Positions 43,640 to 52,918 of a stretch of DNA of 64,000 nucleotides are shown here, piece by piece. Numbering within the stretch: position 1 is the stretch's first letter; each line of letters starts with the position of its first letter. The translations under genes and the position numbers were made by a program. This stretch comes from Caballeronia sp. SL2Y3 (GTDB lineage: Bacteria; Pseudomonadota; Gammaproteobacteria; Burkholderiales; Burkholderiaceae), in assembly GCF_022879575.1 (NCBI RefSeq), contig NZ_CP084263.1:372001-436000 (forward strand), written 5' to 3'. A model generated the notes under the pieces. The model was not told the origin of the DNA and searched no databases. It was given only the letters and a program-made list of their open reading frames with translations.

Positions 43640-45220
43640 TTACTCCTTCGTGGTTTCTGTATGTTGTGCAAGGGGTGCGTCGTCGGGCACGTACTCGCCC
43701 GCTGAGAGCTTGCGGCGCAGGATCTTGCCGACCGGCGACTTCGGAATGTCATCGACGAACACGTAGTCGCGCGGGCGCTTGAAGTTGACGAGGTCGGACT
43801 GGCGGCACCACGCGTCGAGCCCTTCGGCATCCACATATTCGCGGCGCTTGATGAACGCGACCACGCGCTGGCCCCAGCGCTCGTCTTTCACGCCCGCGAC
43901 GGCGACTTCATCGACGGCGGGATGCAGCGAGAGCACCGACTCGATATCCACGGGCGAAATGTTCTCGCCGCCGCTGATGATCATGTCGTCCACGCGGCCG
44001 GTCACGTAGAGATCGCCGTCTGCGTCGAAATAGCCGGTGTCGCCGGTGAAGTACCAGCCGTCGCGCAAGGACTTCGCGTTCGCGTCCGGGCGATTCCAGT
44101 AGCCTTCGAATGCTTCGTCGCCGAGCAGGTCCGCGATGATCTGCCCTTCCTCGCCGACGGCCGCCGTCTCGTCGGGCGACACCGCGTCGAGCTTCACCAC
44201 GCGCAGCCGCGTGTTGATGCCCGCGCGCCCCGCGCTGCCCGGCTTCTTCGTCGCGTCCTGATCGATGCTGAACGTGTAGACCTCGGACGAGCCGTAGTGA
44301 TTGACGAACAGCTCCGGCTCGAACGCAGCCGAAAGGCGCTTGAGCAGACCGTCGTTCATCGGCGCGCCCGCGAAGCCGAGCTTTCTGACCGACGACGTAT
44401 CCGTGCTCGCGAAACCGCTGTCGGCGAGCAGGTCGTGATAGAGCGTCGGCACGAGATAAAGGCACGTCAGCCGGTGCCGTGCGATGGATTCGAGCGCGAG
44501 CTTCGCGTTCCAGCGGCGCACGCAGACGAAGACGCCATCGACGAGCGCCATCGCAAGCAGCGAGCGCACGCCCATCGTGTGATAGAGCGGCATCACGCCG
44601 AGCGTGCGTTCGCCGCGCCGGTACAGGTTCTGCGCGACGTGCGCAAGCGCGCCCGCGCGTTCGTGGCGGTGACGGCGCGGCACGCCCTTCGGCTTGCCGG
44701 TGGTGCCGGACGTGTACAGGATCAGTGAGATGTCGTCGGCGGTGGCTTGCGTGCTTTCGGTTGCGCAGTCGCCCGCGCATTCCGGCGTGCGCTCCGCGGT
44801 CAGCGCGTCGAATGTCAGCGTGCCGCCGGATACGTCGTCGAGCCCGATGCGCGGCAGGTTCTGCGCCGACGCGCTCTGCATCACGGCATCGGCGGAAACG
44901 GGTTCGTAGACGATGGCCTTCACGCCCGCATCCGTCACGCAGTATTCGACTTCCTCCGGCTTCGCGCGCCAGTTGAGCGGCACGATCACGATGCCCGCGA
45001 ACTGCCCCGCCCAATGCAGCGTCGCCATTTCCCAGCGATTTTGCAGCACGACGAGCAGCCGGTCGCCGCGTCGCACGCCGAGCGCGCGCAGGCCATCGGC
45101 GACATTCAGGATCACGCGATGCCACGCCGCGTACGTGAGTTGCAGATCACCGTCGACGAGCGCGAGCGCGTTCGGGCTGCGCTCGACGCTTTGCAGGAAA
45201 GTGCGGCCGAGATCAAGCAT
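43640..45220 (-). CDS. hmfD: AMP-forming acyl-CoA synthetase, HmfD-like 2-furoyl-CoA synthetase
   Basis: 526-residue ANL-family ligase converting 2-furoate, ATP and CoA to furoyl-CoA. P-loop LILYTSGTTGKPKGVPRR (about residues 165-182), adenylate motif GYWNRPDANAKS, hinge YFTGDTGYFDADGDLYVTGR, and catalytic Lys in PKSPVGKILRR near the C-terminus. It overlaps hmfC by 8 nt, showing tight coupling with the furoyl-CoA dehydrogenase genes. Substrate specificity assigned from context. Confidence 0.85.
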   Translation of the reverse strand: MLDLGRTFLQSVERSPNALALVDGDLQLTYAAWHRVILNVADGLRALGVRRGDRLLVVLQNRWEMATLHWAGQFAGIVIVPLNWRAKPEEVEYCVTDAGVKAIVYEPVSADAVMQSASAQNLPRIGLDDVSGGTLTFDALTAERTPECAGDCATESTQATADDISLILYTSGTTGKPKGVPRRHRHERAGALAHVAQNLYRRGERTLGVMPLYHTMGVRSLLAMALVDGVFVCVRRWNAKLALESIARHRLTCLYLVPTLYHDLLADSGFASTDTSSVRKLGFAGAPMNDGLLKRLSAAFEPELFVNHYGSSEVYTFSIDQDATKKPGSAGRAGINTRLRVVKLDAVSPDETAAVGEEGQIIADLLGDEAFEGYWNRPDANAKSLRDGWYFTGDTGYFDADGDLYVTGRVDDMIISGGENISPVDIESVLSLHPAVDEVAVAGVKDERWGQRVVAFIKRREYVDAEGLDAWCRQSDLVNFKRPRDYVFVDDIPKSPVGKILRRKLSAGEYVPDDAPLAQHTETTKE

Positions 45221-45749
45221 GTTCGGACTCCTTCGTATTTGCTTTTTCCTGACGGCGCGCGGCGACGTCGAGCACAGCCGCGACGATCGGCGTATAGCCC
45301 GTGCAGCGGCAGATGTGGCCCGACAGCATCTCGCGCACTTGCTCTTCGCTCGGGTCCGGTACGCGTTGCAGATAATCCGCGCACGACATCAGAATGCCCG
45401 CCGTGCAAAAGCCGCACTGCAACGCGTGATGGCGCTGAAAGGCCTGTTGCAAGTCGCCGAGCGTCTGCTCCGGCGCGAGGCCTTCGACGGTATCAATGCG
45501 CCGTCCGTCCGCCTGCACCGCGAGCATCAGGCACGACCGTGCCGCGATGCCGTCGACATGCACCGTGCATGCGCCGCAGACGCCGTGCTCGCAGCCCACG
45601 TGCGTGCCCGTCGCGCCGAGTTGGTGCCGGATGAAATCCGACAGCAGTTCGCGCGGCTCGCAATAGCCGCTGCGTTCGCGGCCGTTGAGCGTCAGCGTGA
45701 TGCGCTGCTCTTCGCCGTGCCGCATGATGTTGTCCGCCGTGTTGCTCAC
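45213..45749 (-). CDS. hmfC: [2Fe-2S] subunit of molybdenum furoyl-CoA dehydrogenase, HmfC-like
   Basis: 178-residue small subunit of the xanthine-dehydrogenase family. The plant-type cluster is CEHGVCGACTVHVDG with a fourth Cys in RSC (residues ~53-77); the second cluster is CGFCTAGILMSC and CRCTGYTP (~115-155). It passes electrons from Mo to FAD. The GTG at 45749 overlaps the hmfB stop (GTGA), favouring it over the internal ATG at 45725. Confidence 0.88.
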   Translation of the reverse strand: MSNTADNIMRHGEEQRITLTLNGRERSGYCEPRELLSDFIRHQLGATGTHVGCEHGVCGACTVHVDGIAARSCLMLAVQADGRRIDTVEGLAPEQTLGDLQQAFQRHHALQCGFCTAGILMSCADYLQRVPDPSEEQVREMLSGHICRCTGYTPIVAAVLDVAARRQEKANTKESEHA

Positions 45750-46567
45750 TTCGCCTCCTCGATCACGCGCCATCCCAGTTGCCGGACCAGATTCCGGCGA
45801 TACTTCGCGCTGATGTGCGCGTCGTCCTGCGCGTTCAGTTTCCAGCTCAGGTCGTTCAATGCGCCGCGCAGGTCGTCGCCTGTCAGACGCGGCCAGGTCT
45901 CGGCCACCGGCCGGTCCGCGACGCCGCCTACCGCGATGCGAATGGCGTCGTCGGTCACGACCGCCGCGCACGCGACCACCGCGAAATCGCCGTGCCGCGC
46001 CGAGAACTCGGCGAACGCATGGCGCTCGCCGGACTTCCTCAACGGAAAGCGCACGGCTTCGACCAGTTCGTCGGGCTCGCGCGCCGTCATCAGCATTCCC
46101 TGAAAGAAGTCCTGCGCGGCGAGCGCGCGGCGCTTCTTCTTCGAGCGCAGCATGACGTCGCCGCCGAGCGCGGCCAGCACGAGCGGCAGTTCCGCGCTCG
46201 GATCGGCATGCGCGATGGAACCGCACACCGTCCCGCGATTGCGGATCTGAAAATGCGAGATGTTCGGAAAGGCCATCGCGAGCAACGGCACTTCGTCGCG
46301 CAACGAGCGGCGCCACTCGACGCTGCCTTGCGTCGCCGCCGCGCTCACGACGAGATGCCCCGCCCCGTTATCGACGCGCACGGCGTCCAGCTCGGCGGTG
46401 CGCGAGATATCGACGAGCACGCGCGGCTGCGCGAGCCGCATGTTGAGCACCGCCATCAGCGACTGCCCGCCTGCCAGCACGCGCGCGTCCTCGCCGTGTT
46501 GCGCCAGCGCGTCGAGCGCGTGTTGCGTCGTCATCGCGCGCAGATAATCGAACGGCGCGGGTTTCAT
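45746..46567 (-). CDS. hmfB: FAD-binding subunit of molybdenum furoyl-CoA dehydrogenase, HmfB-like
   Basis: 273-residue CoxM/XdhB-type flavin subunit. The FAD loops are VLAGGQSLMAVLNMRLAQP (about residues 30-48) and RNRGTVCGSIAHADPSAELP (about 100-120). It receives electrons from the 2Fe-2S subunit. ATG 46567 overlaps the hmfA stop by 4 nt and hmfC overlaps its own end, so the three subunit genes form a coupled cassette. Confidence 0.9.
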   Translation of the reverse strand: MKPAPFDYLRAMTTQHALDALAQHGEDARVLAGGQSLMAVLNMRLAQPRVLVDISRTAELDAVRVDNGAGHLVVSAAATQGSVEWRRSLRDEVPLLAMAFPNISHFQIRNRGTVCGSIAHADPSAELPLVLAALGGDVMLRSKKKRRALAAQDFFQGMLMTAREPDELVEAVRFPLRKSGERHAFAEFSARHGDFAVVACAAVVTDDAIRIAVGGVADRPVAETWPRLTGDDLRGALNDLSWKLNAQDDAHISAKYRRNLVRQLGWRVIEEAK

Positions 46568-49500
46568 GCATGCCTCCTGAAACGGCCGAGCAGCCGCGCG
46601 ATCCATGATCGGCGCTCTGCCACCGGCTTGCCCGCCGCCTGCCGGCCGAGCGATTCGAACAATTGCCTGAGCACCACCTTCGCCGCGCCTTCGAGCATGC
46701 GTCCGCCGACCGCCGCGACCTTGCCCGAGACCTGCGCTTCGTAGTCGTACGCGAGGCGCGTGCCGTTACCGTGCGGCGTCAGTTCGACGAGACCGTTGCC
46801 GCGCGCGCTGCCGAGCGGCGAGATGCCCGCGCCCGCGAGACGAAGGCGGCGCGGCGCGTCGATCTCCGACAAGCCGATGCGCGCTTCGAAACGCGCCTTG
46901 ATGATGCCGACGCCCACGGTCACGTCCGCGCGATACTGGTTCGGCGCGGTCTCGTCCAGCGCGTGACAGCCGGGGATGACGTTGGCGAGCGCCTCCGGAT
47001 CGAGCAGCACGGCGAACACGGCTTCGGGCGTCGCGGGCAGATCGACCGTGCCTTGCGCCGTCAATGCCTTGCCGCCGCCCGGCGTCGCGGGCTTCGTCGC
47101 GGCTGCTTCGCGGTACTCGGGGCGCGACGGTTCTGGGTCGTCGATGCCGATCAGCGCCATCACCTTTTGCGGCGTGAGCGGCAGGCGAATGTCGTCGACG
47201 CCGAGCGCATCCGCCACCGCATTCGCGATGCACGGCGGCGTGCTCATGTTGTTGCCTTCGCCGAGCCCTTTCGCGCCGAGCGGCGTGAACGGCGACGGCG
47301 TTTCCAGATGAACGATCACCGGATCGGGCACTTCGCAGGTCGTCGGCATCAGATAGTCGGCGAGCGTGCCCGACTGGAAGCTGCCGTCCGCGCCGTAGCG
47401 GAACTCTTCCATCAGAGCAGCGCCGAGTCCTTGCGCGAACGCGCCGCGAATCTGGCCGTCCGCGAGCGCGGGATTCAGCAGCGTGCCGGCGTCGTGCGCG
47501 GTCACGTAGCGGTCGATGCGCACGCGTCCCGTCGCGCGATCCACTTCGACGGCACACATGTCGAACGCGAAGCCATACGCCGCCGATGTGTTGATGCGGT
47601 CCTCTTCATCGGGCGCGTCCATGTGCGGCGGCGACCAGAACACAGTCTCGCGCAAGCCTGGCTCTTCGCCTTCGGGCAGCAGCGCGGGCGCCCAGTGCGG
47701 CGCGTTGCTCGCCGCGCGCGCGAACGGCAGCGCGCGGTCTTCGGCATCCTTCGGGAAAATGCGCGCGCGCTCGAAGCGCACGTCATCCACTGCACAGCCG
47801 AACTGCTTCGCGAGAATGCGCGAGAGCTTGTCGCGCACGCGCGTCGCGGCGAGATGCACCGTGCCGGCCACCGCGCCCGCGAAGCGGCTCGAATAGTTGC
47901 CCGCCGCGACGGACCACGCGTCCTTGTGCGTGTCGAATTCCACGTTCACGACGATGTCCTTCGGGTCCAGCCCGAGCACATCCGCGACGACTTGCGCGCA
48001 CACCGTCATGTGGCCCTGTCCCGCCGGCGTCGATGCAATCGTGACGACCACGCCGCCGAGCAGATCCACGCTCACGGTCGCGCTGGCTATCGCGCCGTTC
48101 TTCGGGCCGGCCTTCTTGCGCGCGTCGGGCGGCATGACGGTCGTGATATAGCCCATGTTCGATACGGACGGTTCGACGATCGCCGCAAAGCCGATGCCGT
48201 AGAGACGCCCTTCCTTGCGGGCCGCGTCGCGCCGCGCGACGAGTTCTTCGTAGCCGCCCTCGACGTTCGAAAGGCGCAGCGCCTCCTGATAGTTGCCCGA
48301 ATCGAGCAGCGCGCCTGCTGCCGCGCGATACGGGAACGCATCGGCGGGAACGAAGTTGCGGCGGTACACGTCGAGCACATCGAGCTTCAGTTCGATGGCG
48401 ATGCGCTGAATCAGCCGCTCCAGCGCGAAATACACTTGCGGTCCGCCGAAGCCGCGCACGAGGCCGGTCGGCGTCTTGTTGGTCAGCACCACGCGGTTGC
48501 GCACGGCGAGGTTCGGGATCGCATATGCGCCCGTCAGACAGCCGTGCATCCGGTAGAAGGTCGCGGGCTCGGGCGCGCGCACGTAGCCGCCCACGTCTTC
48601 CAGTTGATCGTACGAGAGCGCGAGAATGCGGCCGTCGCTTTCCACGGCGGCTTCGAGGGTGGACAGGCGCGCGGTCGCGGAGGTCGCGGCGCTCAGGTGT
48701 TCGAGCCGGTCCTCGACCCATTTCACCGGCGCGCCCGCCTTGCGCGAGGCGAGGCACATCAAGACGACATACGGAAACACCGCCTGCTTCACGCCGAAGC
48801 TGCCGCCGGAATCGCGCGGAGCCTTATGACGCAGACGGTTCGCGGGAACGTTGAGCGCCATCGCCATCACGGCGTGCAGCGAGAACGGCCCCATGAAATT
48901 CGACGTGACGTCGTAGCCTTCGTCGCCCGACAGGTATTCGGCAATCACCACGCCGCATTCGATCGGCGCGCACGTATTGCGCGGATAGTGCGCGACGAGC
49001 TTCACGCGATGCGGCGCGCGCTCGAACGCGGCTTGCGGATCGCCATAGCTGAAATGCCGGTCGCTGATCACGTTGCTGCCGACGCGCTCGTGCAGTACGG
49101 GCGAATCGTCCTGCACCGCCTGATCGATGGACGTGACCGCATCGCGCAGCGCGTACTCGACCTTGATGAGGTCCATCGCATCTTCGGCAATGGCGCGCGA
49201 TTCCGCCATCACGACTGCAACCGGCTCGCCGACATAGCGCACGCGGTCCATCGCGAGCGCCCACTGCTCCATCGGCGACTTCACGCCGACGACGAACGGC
49301 CGCGACCACGGACGCAAGTCGTCGCGCGTGAGAATGGCGCGCACGCCGTGCAGCTTCGATGCGGCTTCGGTGTCGATGGACACGATATCCGCGTGCGCAT
49401 GCGGCGAGCGCAGAATCGCGGCTTGCAGCGTGCCCGGCTTCACGGCGAGGTCGTCGCCGTAGCGGCCTCGGCCCGTCAGAATCGCCGGGTCTTCGAAACG

Positions 49501-49596
49501 CGGCATCGGACGGCCGACGTGGCGCTCGGGCGCGGCGGCAGCGTTGTCAGCGACGCGTGCGTTGATATCCGCGAATCCTGTGTCGCGCTGGTTCAT
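46564..49596 (-). CDS. hmfA: Molybdopterin subunit of furoyl-CoA dehydrogenase fused to a CoxG-like domain, HmfA-like
   Basis: 1010-residue large subunit (usual XDH/CoxL large subunits are ~770-800). Residues ~25-815 are the molybdopterin hydroxylase: GRPMPRFEDPAILTGRGRY, VRGFGGPQVYFALERLIQRI, STPAGQGHMTVCAQ and the catalytic-Glu loop GAKGLGEGNNMSTPPC. Residues ~842-1010 are an SRPBCC/CoxG domain (GKALTAQGTVDLPATPEAVF; GLVELTPHGNGTRLAYDYEA) that in Cox systems is a separate membrane-recruitment protein. It hydroxylates 2-furoyl-CoA at C5 with water. Fusion would anchor the enzyme; see findings. Confidence 0.88.
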   Translation of the reverse strand: MNQRDTGFADINARVADNAAAAPERHVGRPMPRFEDPAILTGRGRYGDDLAVKPGTLQAAILRSPHAHADIVSIDTEAASKLHGVRAILTRDDLRPWSRPFVVGVKSPMEQWALAMDRVRYVGEPVAVVMAESRAIAEDAMDLIKVEYALRDAVTSIDQAVQDDSPVLHERVGSNVISDRHFSYGDPQAAFERAPHRVKLVAHYPRNTCAPIECGVVIAEYLSGDEGYDVTSNFMGPFSLHAVMAMALNVPANRLRHKAPRDSGGSFGVKQAVFPYVVLMCLASRKAGAPVKWVEDRLEHLSAATSATARLSTLEAAVESDGRILALSYDQLEDVGGYVRAPEPATFYRMHGCLTGAYAIPNLAVRNRVVLTNKTPTGLVRGFGGPQVYFALERLIQRIAIELKLDVLDVYRRNFVPADAFPYRAAAGALLDSGNYQEALRLSNVEGGYEELVARRDAARKEGRLYGIGFAAIVEPSVSNMGYITTVMPPDARKKAGPKNGAIASATVSVDLLGGVVVTIASTPAGQGHMTVCAQVVADVLGLDPKDIVVNVEFDTHKDAWSVAAGNYSSRFAGAVAGTVHLAATRVRDKLSRILAKQFGCAVDDVRFERARIFPKDAEDRALPFARAASNAPHWAPALLPEGEEPGLRETVFWSPPHMDAPDEEDRINTSAAYGFAFDMCAVEVDRATGRVRIDRYVTAHDAGTLLNPALADGQIRGAFAQGLGAALMEEFRYGADGSFQSGTLADYLMPTTCEVPDPVIVHLETPSPFTPLGAKGLGEGNNMSTPPCIANAVADALGVDDIRLPLTPQKVMALIGIDDPEPSRPEYREAAATKPATPGGGKALTAQGTVDLPATPEAVFAVLLDPEALANVIPGCHALDETAPNQYRADVTVGVGIIKARFEARIGLSEIDAPRRLRLAGAGISPLGSARGNGLVELTPHGNGTRLAYDYEAQVSGKVAAVGGRMLEGAAKVVLRQLFESLGRQAAGKPVAERRSWIARLLGRFRRHA

Positions 49597-49600
49597 GGCG

Positions 49601-50215
49601 TCACTCCTTGCTCTCGGCGCGGCTGCCGAATTCATCGGCGAGACCGCTCCAGCGGCGCGCGATCTCGCCGTGCTCGATGCCGAACAAATCCAGAATGCGC
49701 CCGACCGTGTGATCGACCACATCGTCGATGGTCTGCGGATGCGCGTAAAACGCGGGCACGGGCGGCATCACGATGGCGCCCATTTCGGTCGCGAGCGTCA
49801 TGTTGCGCAGATGCGCGAGGTTGAGCGGCGTCTCGCGCGCGACCAGCACGAGGCGGCGGCGCTCTTTGAGCATGACGTCGGCGGCGCGCGTCAGCAGGTT
49901 GTCGGCGAAGCCGTTCGCGACCGCGGCGAGCGTCTTCATCGAACACGGCGCAATCACCATGCCGTCGCTCAGGAACGAACCGCTCGCCACCGCCGCGCCG
50001 ATATCGCGCACGTTGTGCACGACGTCAGCCAGCGAATCGAGGTCGGCGCGCGCGAGGCCGAGTTCCTGCGCCGCCGTGACCGCGCCCGATGCCGAGACGA
50101 TCAGATGCGTCTCGTGCGTGCCGAGCCGGCGCAGCGCGGCGATGAGACGCACGCCGATGACCGCGCCGCTCGCGCCCGAGATGCCGACGACGATGCGCTT
50201 CTTTCGCTCAGCCAT
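49601..50215 (-). CDS. hmfG: UbiX-type flavin prenyltransferase, HmfG-like
   Basis: 204-residue UbiX/Pad1 enzyme that makes prenylated FMN for the partner UbiD decarboxylase. Motifs: GISGASGAVIGVRL (residues ~10-23), VIAPCSMKTLAAVANGFADN, LKERRRLVLVARETPLNLAH and MPPVPAFY, all canonical for UbiX. Start at 50215 overlaps the UbiD gene by 8 nt. Ends 4 nt before hmfA, so decarboxylase and dehydrogenase genes form one unit. Confidence 0.93.
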   Translation of the reverse strand: MAERKKRIVVGISGASGAVIGVRLIAALRRLGTHETHLIVSASGAVTAAQELGLARADLDSLADVVHNVRDIGAAVASGSFLSDGMVIAPCSMKTLAAVANGFADNLLTRAADVMLKERRRLVLVARETPLNLAHLRNMTLATEMGAIVMPPVPAFYAHPQTIDDVVDHTVGRILDLFGIEHGEIARRWSGLADEFGSRAESKE

Positions 50216-51701
50216 GATCGCGCGTGAGGTAGGCGTCGAGCGCGCTGTTGTCATTCGCGACGAGCGCATCCAGATCGACGGTGTCTTGTCCCGGAATCCG
50301 CACGCGCGTGAAGACGTGCGCCGGATAAACGACCGGGCGCGTGGCGTCGAGGCCCATCTTCGCGCTCACGCCTTGCAGATGCGCGGGCGCGTCGTCGGGC
50401 AGGCCGACCGTCGTCGAAGGATCGAGCGGCGAGCCTTGCGCGCCCGCCACCACGACGAGATCGCGGTCGGCCTGAAAGCGCGTGGCAATCGCCCATTCGA
50501 TTTCGGCGGGATCATGCACGTCCACATCGGTATCCACGACGACGACCTGCTTGATGTCGTAGTGCGCGCCGAACGCGCAGAGAATCACATTCTTCGCCTC
50601 GCCTTCGCGCTTCTTGTCGAACTGCACCCACAGGTGATAGCGGCACACGCCGCCCACCGAAAGATGCACGTCCTTGACCGAAGGATGGCTGCGCTGAAGA
50701 TGCGCGAGCAGCGTGGCTTCGCGCGGGATCCCGCCGAGCAGCAGATGCTCCATCTCGGCCGGCACGATCGTATGAAAGATCGGGTCGCGCCGATGCGTGA
50801 CCGCCGTCACTTCGATGACTTCGCGCGATTCCTTCGCGCTGTAGTACTTCGGGAACTCGCCGAAGGGGCCTTCGGGTTCGCGCACGTTCGGCAGAATGCG
50901 CCCTTCGATGATGATCTCCGCGAACGCCGGCACATGCACGCCGTTCGTCACGCACGACACGACAGGCAGCGGCGCGCCGTGCAGCGCGCCCGCGATTTCC
51001 AGCTCGTCGTGATCGATCGGCGTGATGGCTTGCGACGCGAGCATCGTCAGCGGGTCGACGCCGATGGCGACGGCCACGTCGAGCGCATCGCCCGCTTCTT
51101 CGGCGGCGCGCTGGAATGCGTACAGATGGCGCGGCAGCAGCAGAATCGCCATGCGGTCGCGGCCATGCACCTGAATACGGTTGATGGACACGTTCTGCAC
51201 GCCCGTGCGCGGATTGCGCGCGATCACGAGACCCGCCGTGATGTACGGGCCGTTGTCGTGCTCGCTGTGCGTGGGAATCGGCAATAGCGCGTGCAGGTCG
51301 ATGCCGTTCGTATGCACCACTTGCTGGCACGGCGCGTCGTCACGCTCGACCACTTTCGACGCGAGCGGCGCGGCGGCCGCAGCCGAAAATCGCGCGAGCA
51401 GCCCGGCTTCTTCGACGCCCATTGCTTCGGCAATCCATGCGCGCTTCGCCATGAAGCCGCTCACGACCGGCACCGAATGGCCGCCCGGACGCGTGAAGAA
51501 GGCTGCTCGCGTGCCGTCGAGCCGTTTGGCGATGGCCGCGAGTTCATGTTCGAGCGCGACGGGCTTGTCGATGGTCGCGACGCGTCCGGTCTTCGCGAGA
51601 TGCGCGAGCCAGTCGCGCAGCGAGAGCGAGGCCGCGTCAACGTCTTCGGGGGCCCACGCCAGTGAGGAAATGCCGTTCGTTGCGGCATCGCGTGTGTTCA
51701 T
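50208..51701 (-). CDS. hmfF: UbiD-type decarboxylase, HmfF-like 2,5-furandicarboxylate decarboxylase
   Basis: 497-residue prFMN-dependent decarboxylase. Conserved blocks: NVSINRIQVHGRDRMAILLL (about residues 170-190), EPEGPFGEFPKYY (about 290) and SVGGVCRYHLWVQFDKKREG. It converts FDCA to 2-furoate, with prFMN from HmfG. Start chosen at MNTRDAATNG; an ATG 4 codons upstream (51713) is possible. It is the first gene of the transcription unit and is divergent from the LysR at 51982. Confidence 0.9.
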   Translation of the reverse strand: MNTRDAATNGISSLAWAPEDVDAASLSLRDWLAHLAKTGRVATIDKPVALEHELAAIAKRLDGTRAAFFTRPGGHSVPVVSGFMAKRAWIAEAMGVEEAGLLARFSAAAAAPLASKVVERDDAPCQQVVHTNGIDLHALLPIPTHSEHDNGPYITAGLVIARNPRTGVQNVSINRIQVHGRDRMAILLLPRHLYAFQRAAEEAGDALDVAVAIGVDPLTMLASQAITPIDHDELEIAGALHGAPLPVVSCVTNGVHVPAFAEIIIEGRILPNVREPEGPFGEFPKYYSAKESREVIEVTAVTHRRDPIFHTIVPAEMEHLLLGGIPREATLLAHLQRSHPSVKDVHLSVGGVCRYHLWVQFDKKREGEAKNVILCAFGAHYDIKQVVVVDTDVDVHDPAEIEWAIATRFQADRDLVVVAGAQGSPLDPSTTVGLPDDAPAHLQGVSAKMGLDATRPVVYPAHVFTRVRIPGQDTVDLDALVANDNSALDAYLTRDHG

Positions 51702-51981
51702 TGGTGTCTCCATCCATTGCCTGCCGTTGATCGGAAATGCCGCAGCAAGCGCATGGTTGAAGCGTAGCGAGATCACTCCATAAGTTCTAATACTGTTTTC
51801 TGATGCGCCGAATCATCGCGTCTTATATCCGTGTTAGCCCCGATGACAGCGTTCTTACAGTTCCGTATCAATGGATGCCTTCGATACGCCGCCCAGTCGG
51901 GCGCAACTCGACGGGCCGCGTTTGACGCATAGTGATGACCCGGCGCAAACCCATTAGCGTTGCTGATGACGATGGGATCAG
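51702..51981. promoter_or_regulatory. Divergent promoter of hmfF operon and LysR gene
   Basis: A 280-bp region, AT-richer at 51,770-51,860. It must contain the start sites for the 10-gene furan operon (minus) and the LysR (plus). Several T-N11-A-like and ATAAG/CTTAT inverted elements can be drawn (for example cataagttctaatactg around 51,780), but no one site stands out enough to be called. Confidence 0.5.
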
Positions 51982-52905
51982 ATGGACCTCAAGCAAATCC
52001 AGTACTTCATCGCGCTTTTCGAAGACGGCTCCGTCACGCGTGCGGCCAAGCGCCTGAACATCGTGCAGCCCGCGTTGAGCATGCAGATCGCCAAGCTCGA
52101 AGACGAACTGCATCAGCAACTCTTCGAACGGGGCGCGCACGGCATGGCGCCGACCGCGGCGGGGCGGCTCATGTATCGCCTCTTTCTGCCGATCATGCGC
52201 GACCTCGCGCACGCGCGGCAGCAACTCGTGCAGCGCGATGAAGTCGTGACGGGACACGTGGGCATCGGGCTGATCGCGTCGGTCACGGAGAGCGTGCTCG
52301 CGGACTCGCTTTCGCGTTTTCATGCGCGCTATCCGGATGTCGAAGTGACCGTCGCCGATGGCTACAGCGCGACCTTCATCGACTGGGTGGCGGGCGGCCA
52401 ACTGGATGCGGCGATCATCAACAAGCCGCGCGCGCGCCTTTCGCTCGATTCGCGCCCGCTGCTCGACGAAGAGATGGTGCTCGCAACCAGCGCCGCGCAC
52501 GGCCCCGACTTGCCCCACGCGATAGAACTGGCGCAGTTGCCGGAGCTCGAACTCGTCTTGCCGACCAAGCGCCACGGTCTGCGCGGCGTGCTCGACAGCG
52601 CCGCGCAACACGAAGACGTGCTGCTCGCGCCGCGCTTCGAAATCGACGTGCTCTCCACCATTCTCAAGCTCGTCGAGCACACGCGCTTTGCGACGATTCT
52701 TCCGCGCATCGTGGTCGAACGCGCCGCGCGGCACGGCACCTTGCGCGCGTGCCCCATTCTCGCGCCGCGCATCGTGCGCCATATCGTGTGCGTGAGTCAT
52801 CCGCGCCGGCCGCTGAGCGCGGCAGCGGAGGCGCTCATCGCGATCATCGGCGACGAACTGCATCAAGCATCTAATATTTCGGTGTCCGATACATCACCCC
52901 AATGA
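51982..52905 (+). CDS. LysR regulator of the furan cluster (divergent from hmfF)
   Basis: 307 residues: MDLKQIQYFIALFEDGSVTR, HTH at ~16-55 (AAKRLNIVQPALSMQIAKLE), effector domain (VGIGLIASVTESVLADSL; EIDVLSTILKLVEHTRFATI). It sits divergently 280 bp from hmfF, the classical LysR arrangement, so it is the probable activator in response to furoate or furoyl-CoA. Paralogous to the LysR at 37885 on the other end of the cluster. The ALDH gene starts 13 nt after it, suggesting co-transcription. Confidence 0.88.
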   Translation: MDLKQIQYFIALFEDGSVTRAAKRLNIVQPALSMQIAKLEDELHQQLFERGAHGMAPTAAGRLMYRLFLPIMRDLAHARQQLVQRDEVVTGHVGIGLIASVTESVLADSLSRFHARYPDVEVTVADGYSATFIDWVAGGQLDAAIINKPRARLSLDSRPLLDEEMVLATSAAHGPDLPHAIELAQLPELELVLPTKRHGLRGVLDSAAQHEDVLLAPRFEIDVLSTILKLVEHTRFATILPRIVVERAARHGTLRACPILAPRIVRHIVCVSHPRRPLSAAAEALIAIIGDELHQASNISVSDTSPQ

Positions 52906-52918
52906 AGGAACGAACACG

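Noticed and set aside
46663..49824. A >1000-codon open frame on the plus strand opposite hmfA
   Set aside because: It is Arg/His-rich, has no domain, and lies antisense to a clear molybdopterin subunit; typical shadow of a GC-rich gene.
51702..51981. LysR boxes (T-N11-A) in the hmfF/LysR promoter
   Set aside because: Many candidates fit; none is supported above background without alignment.
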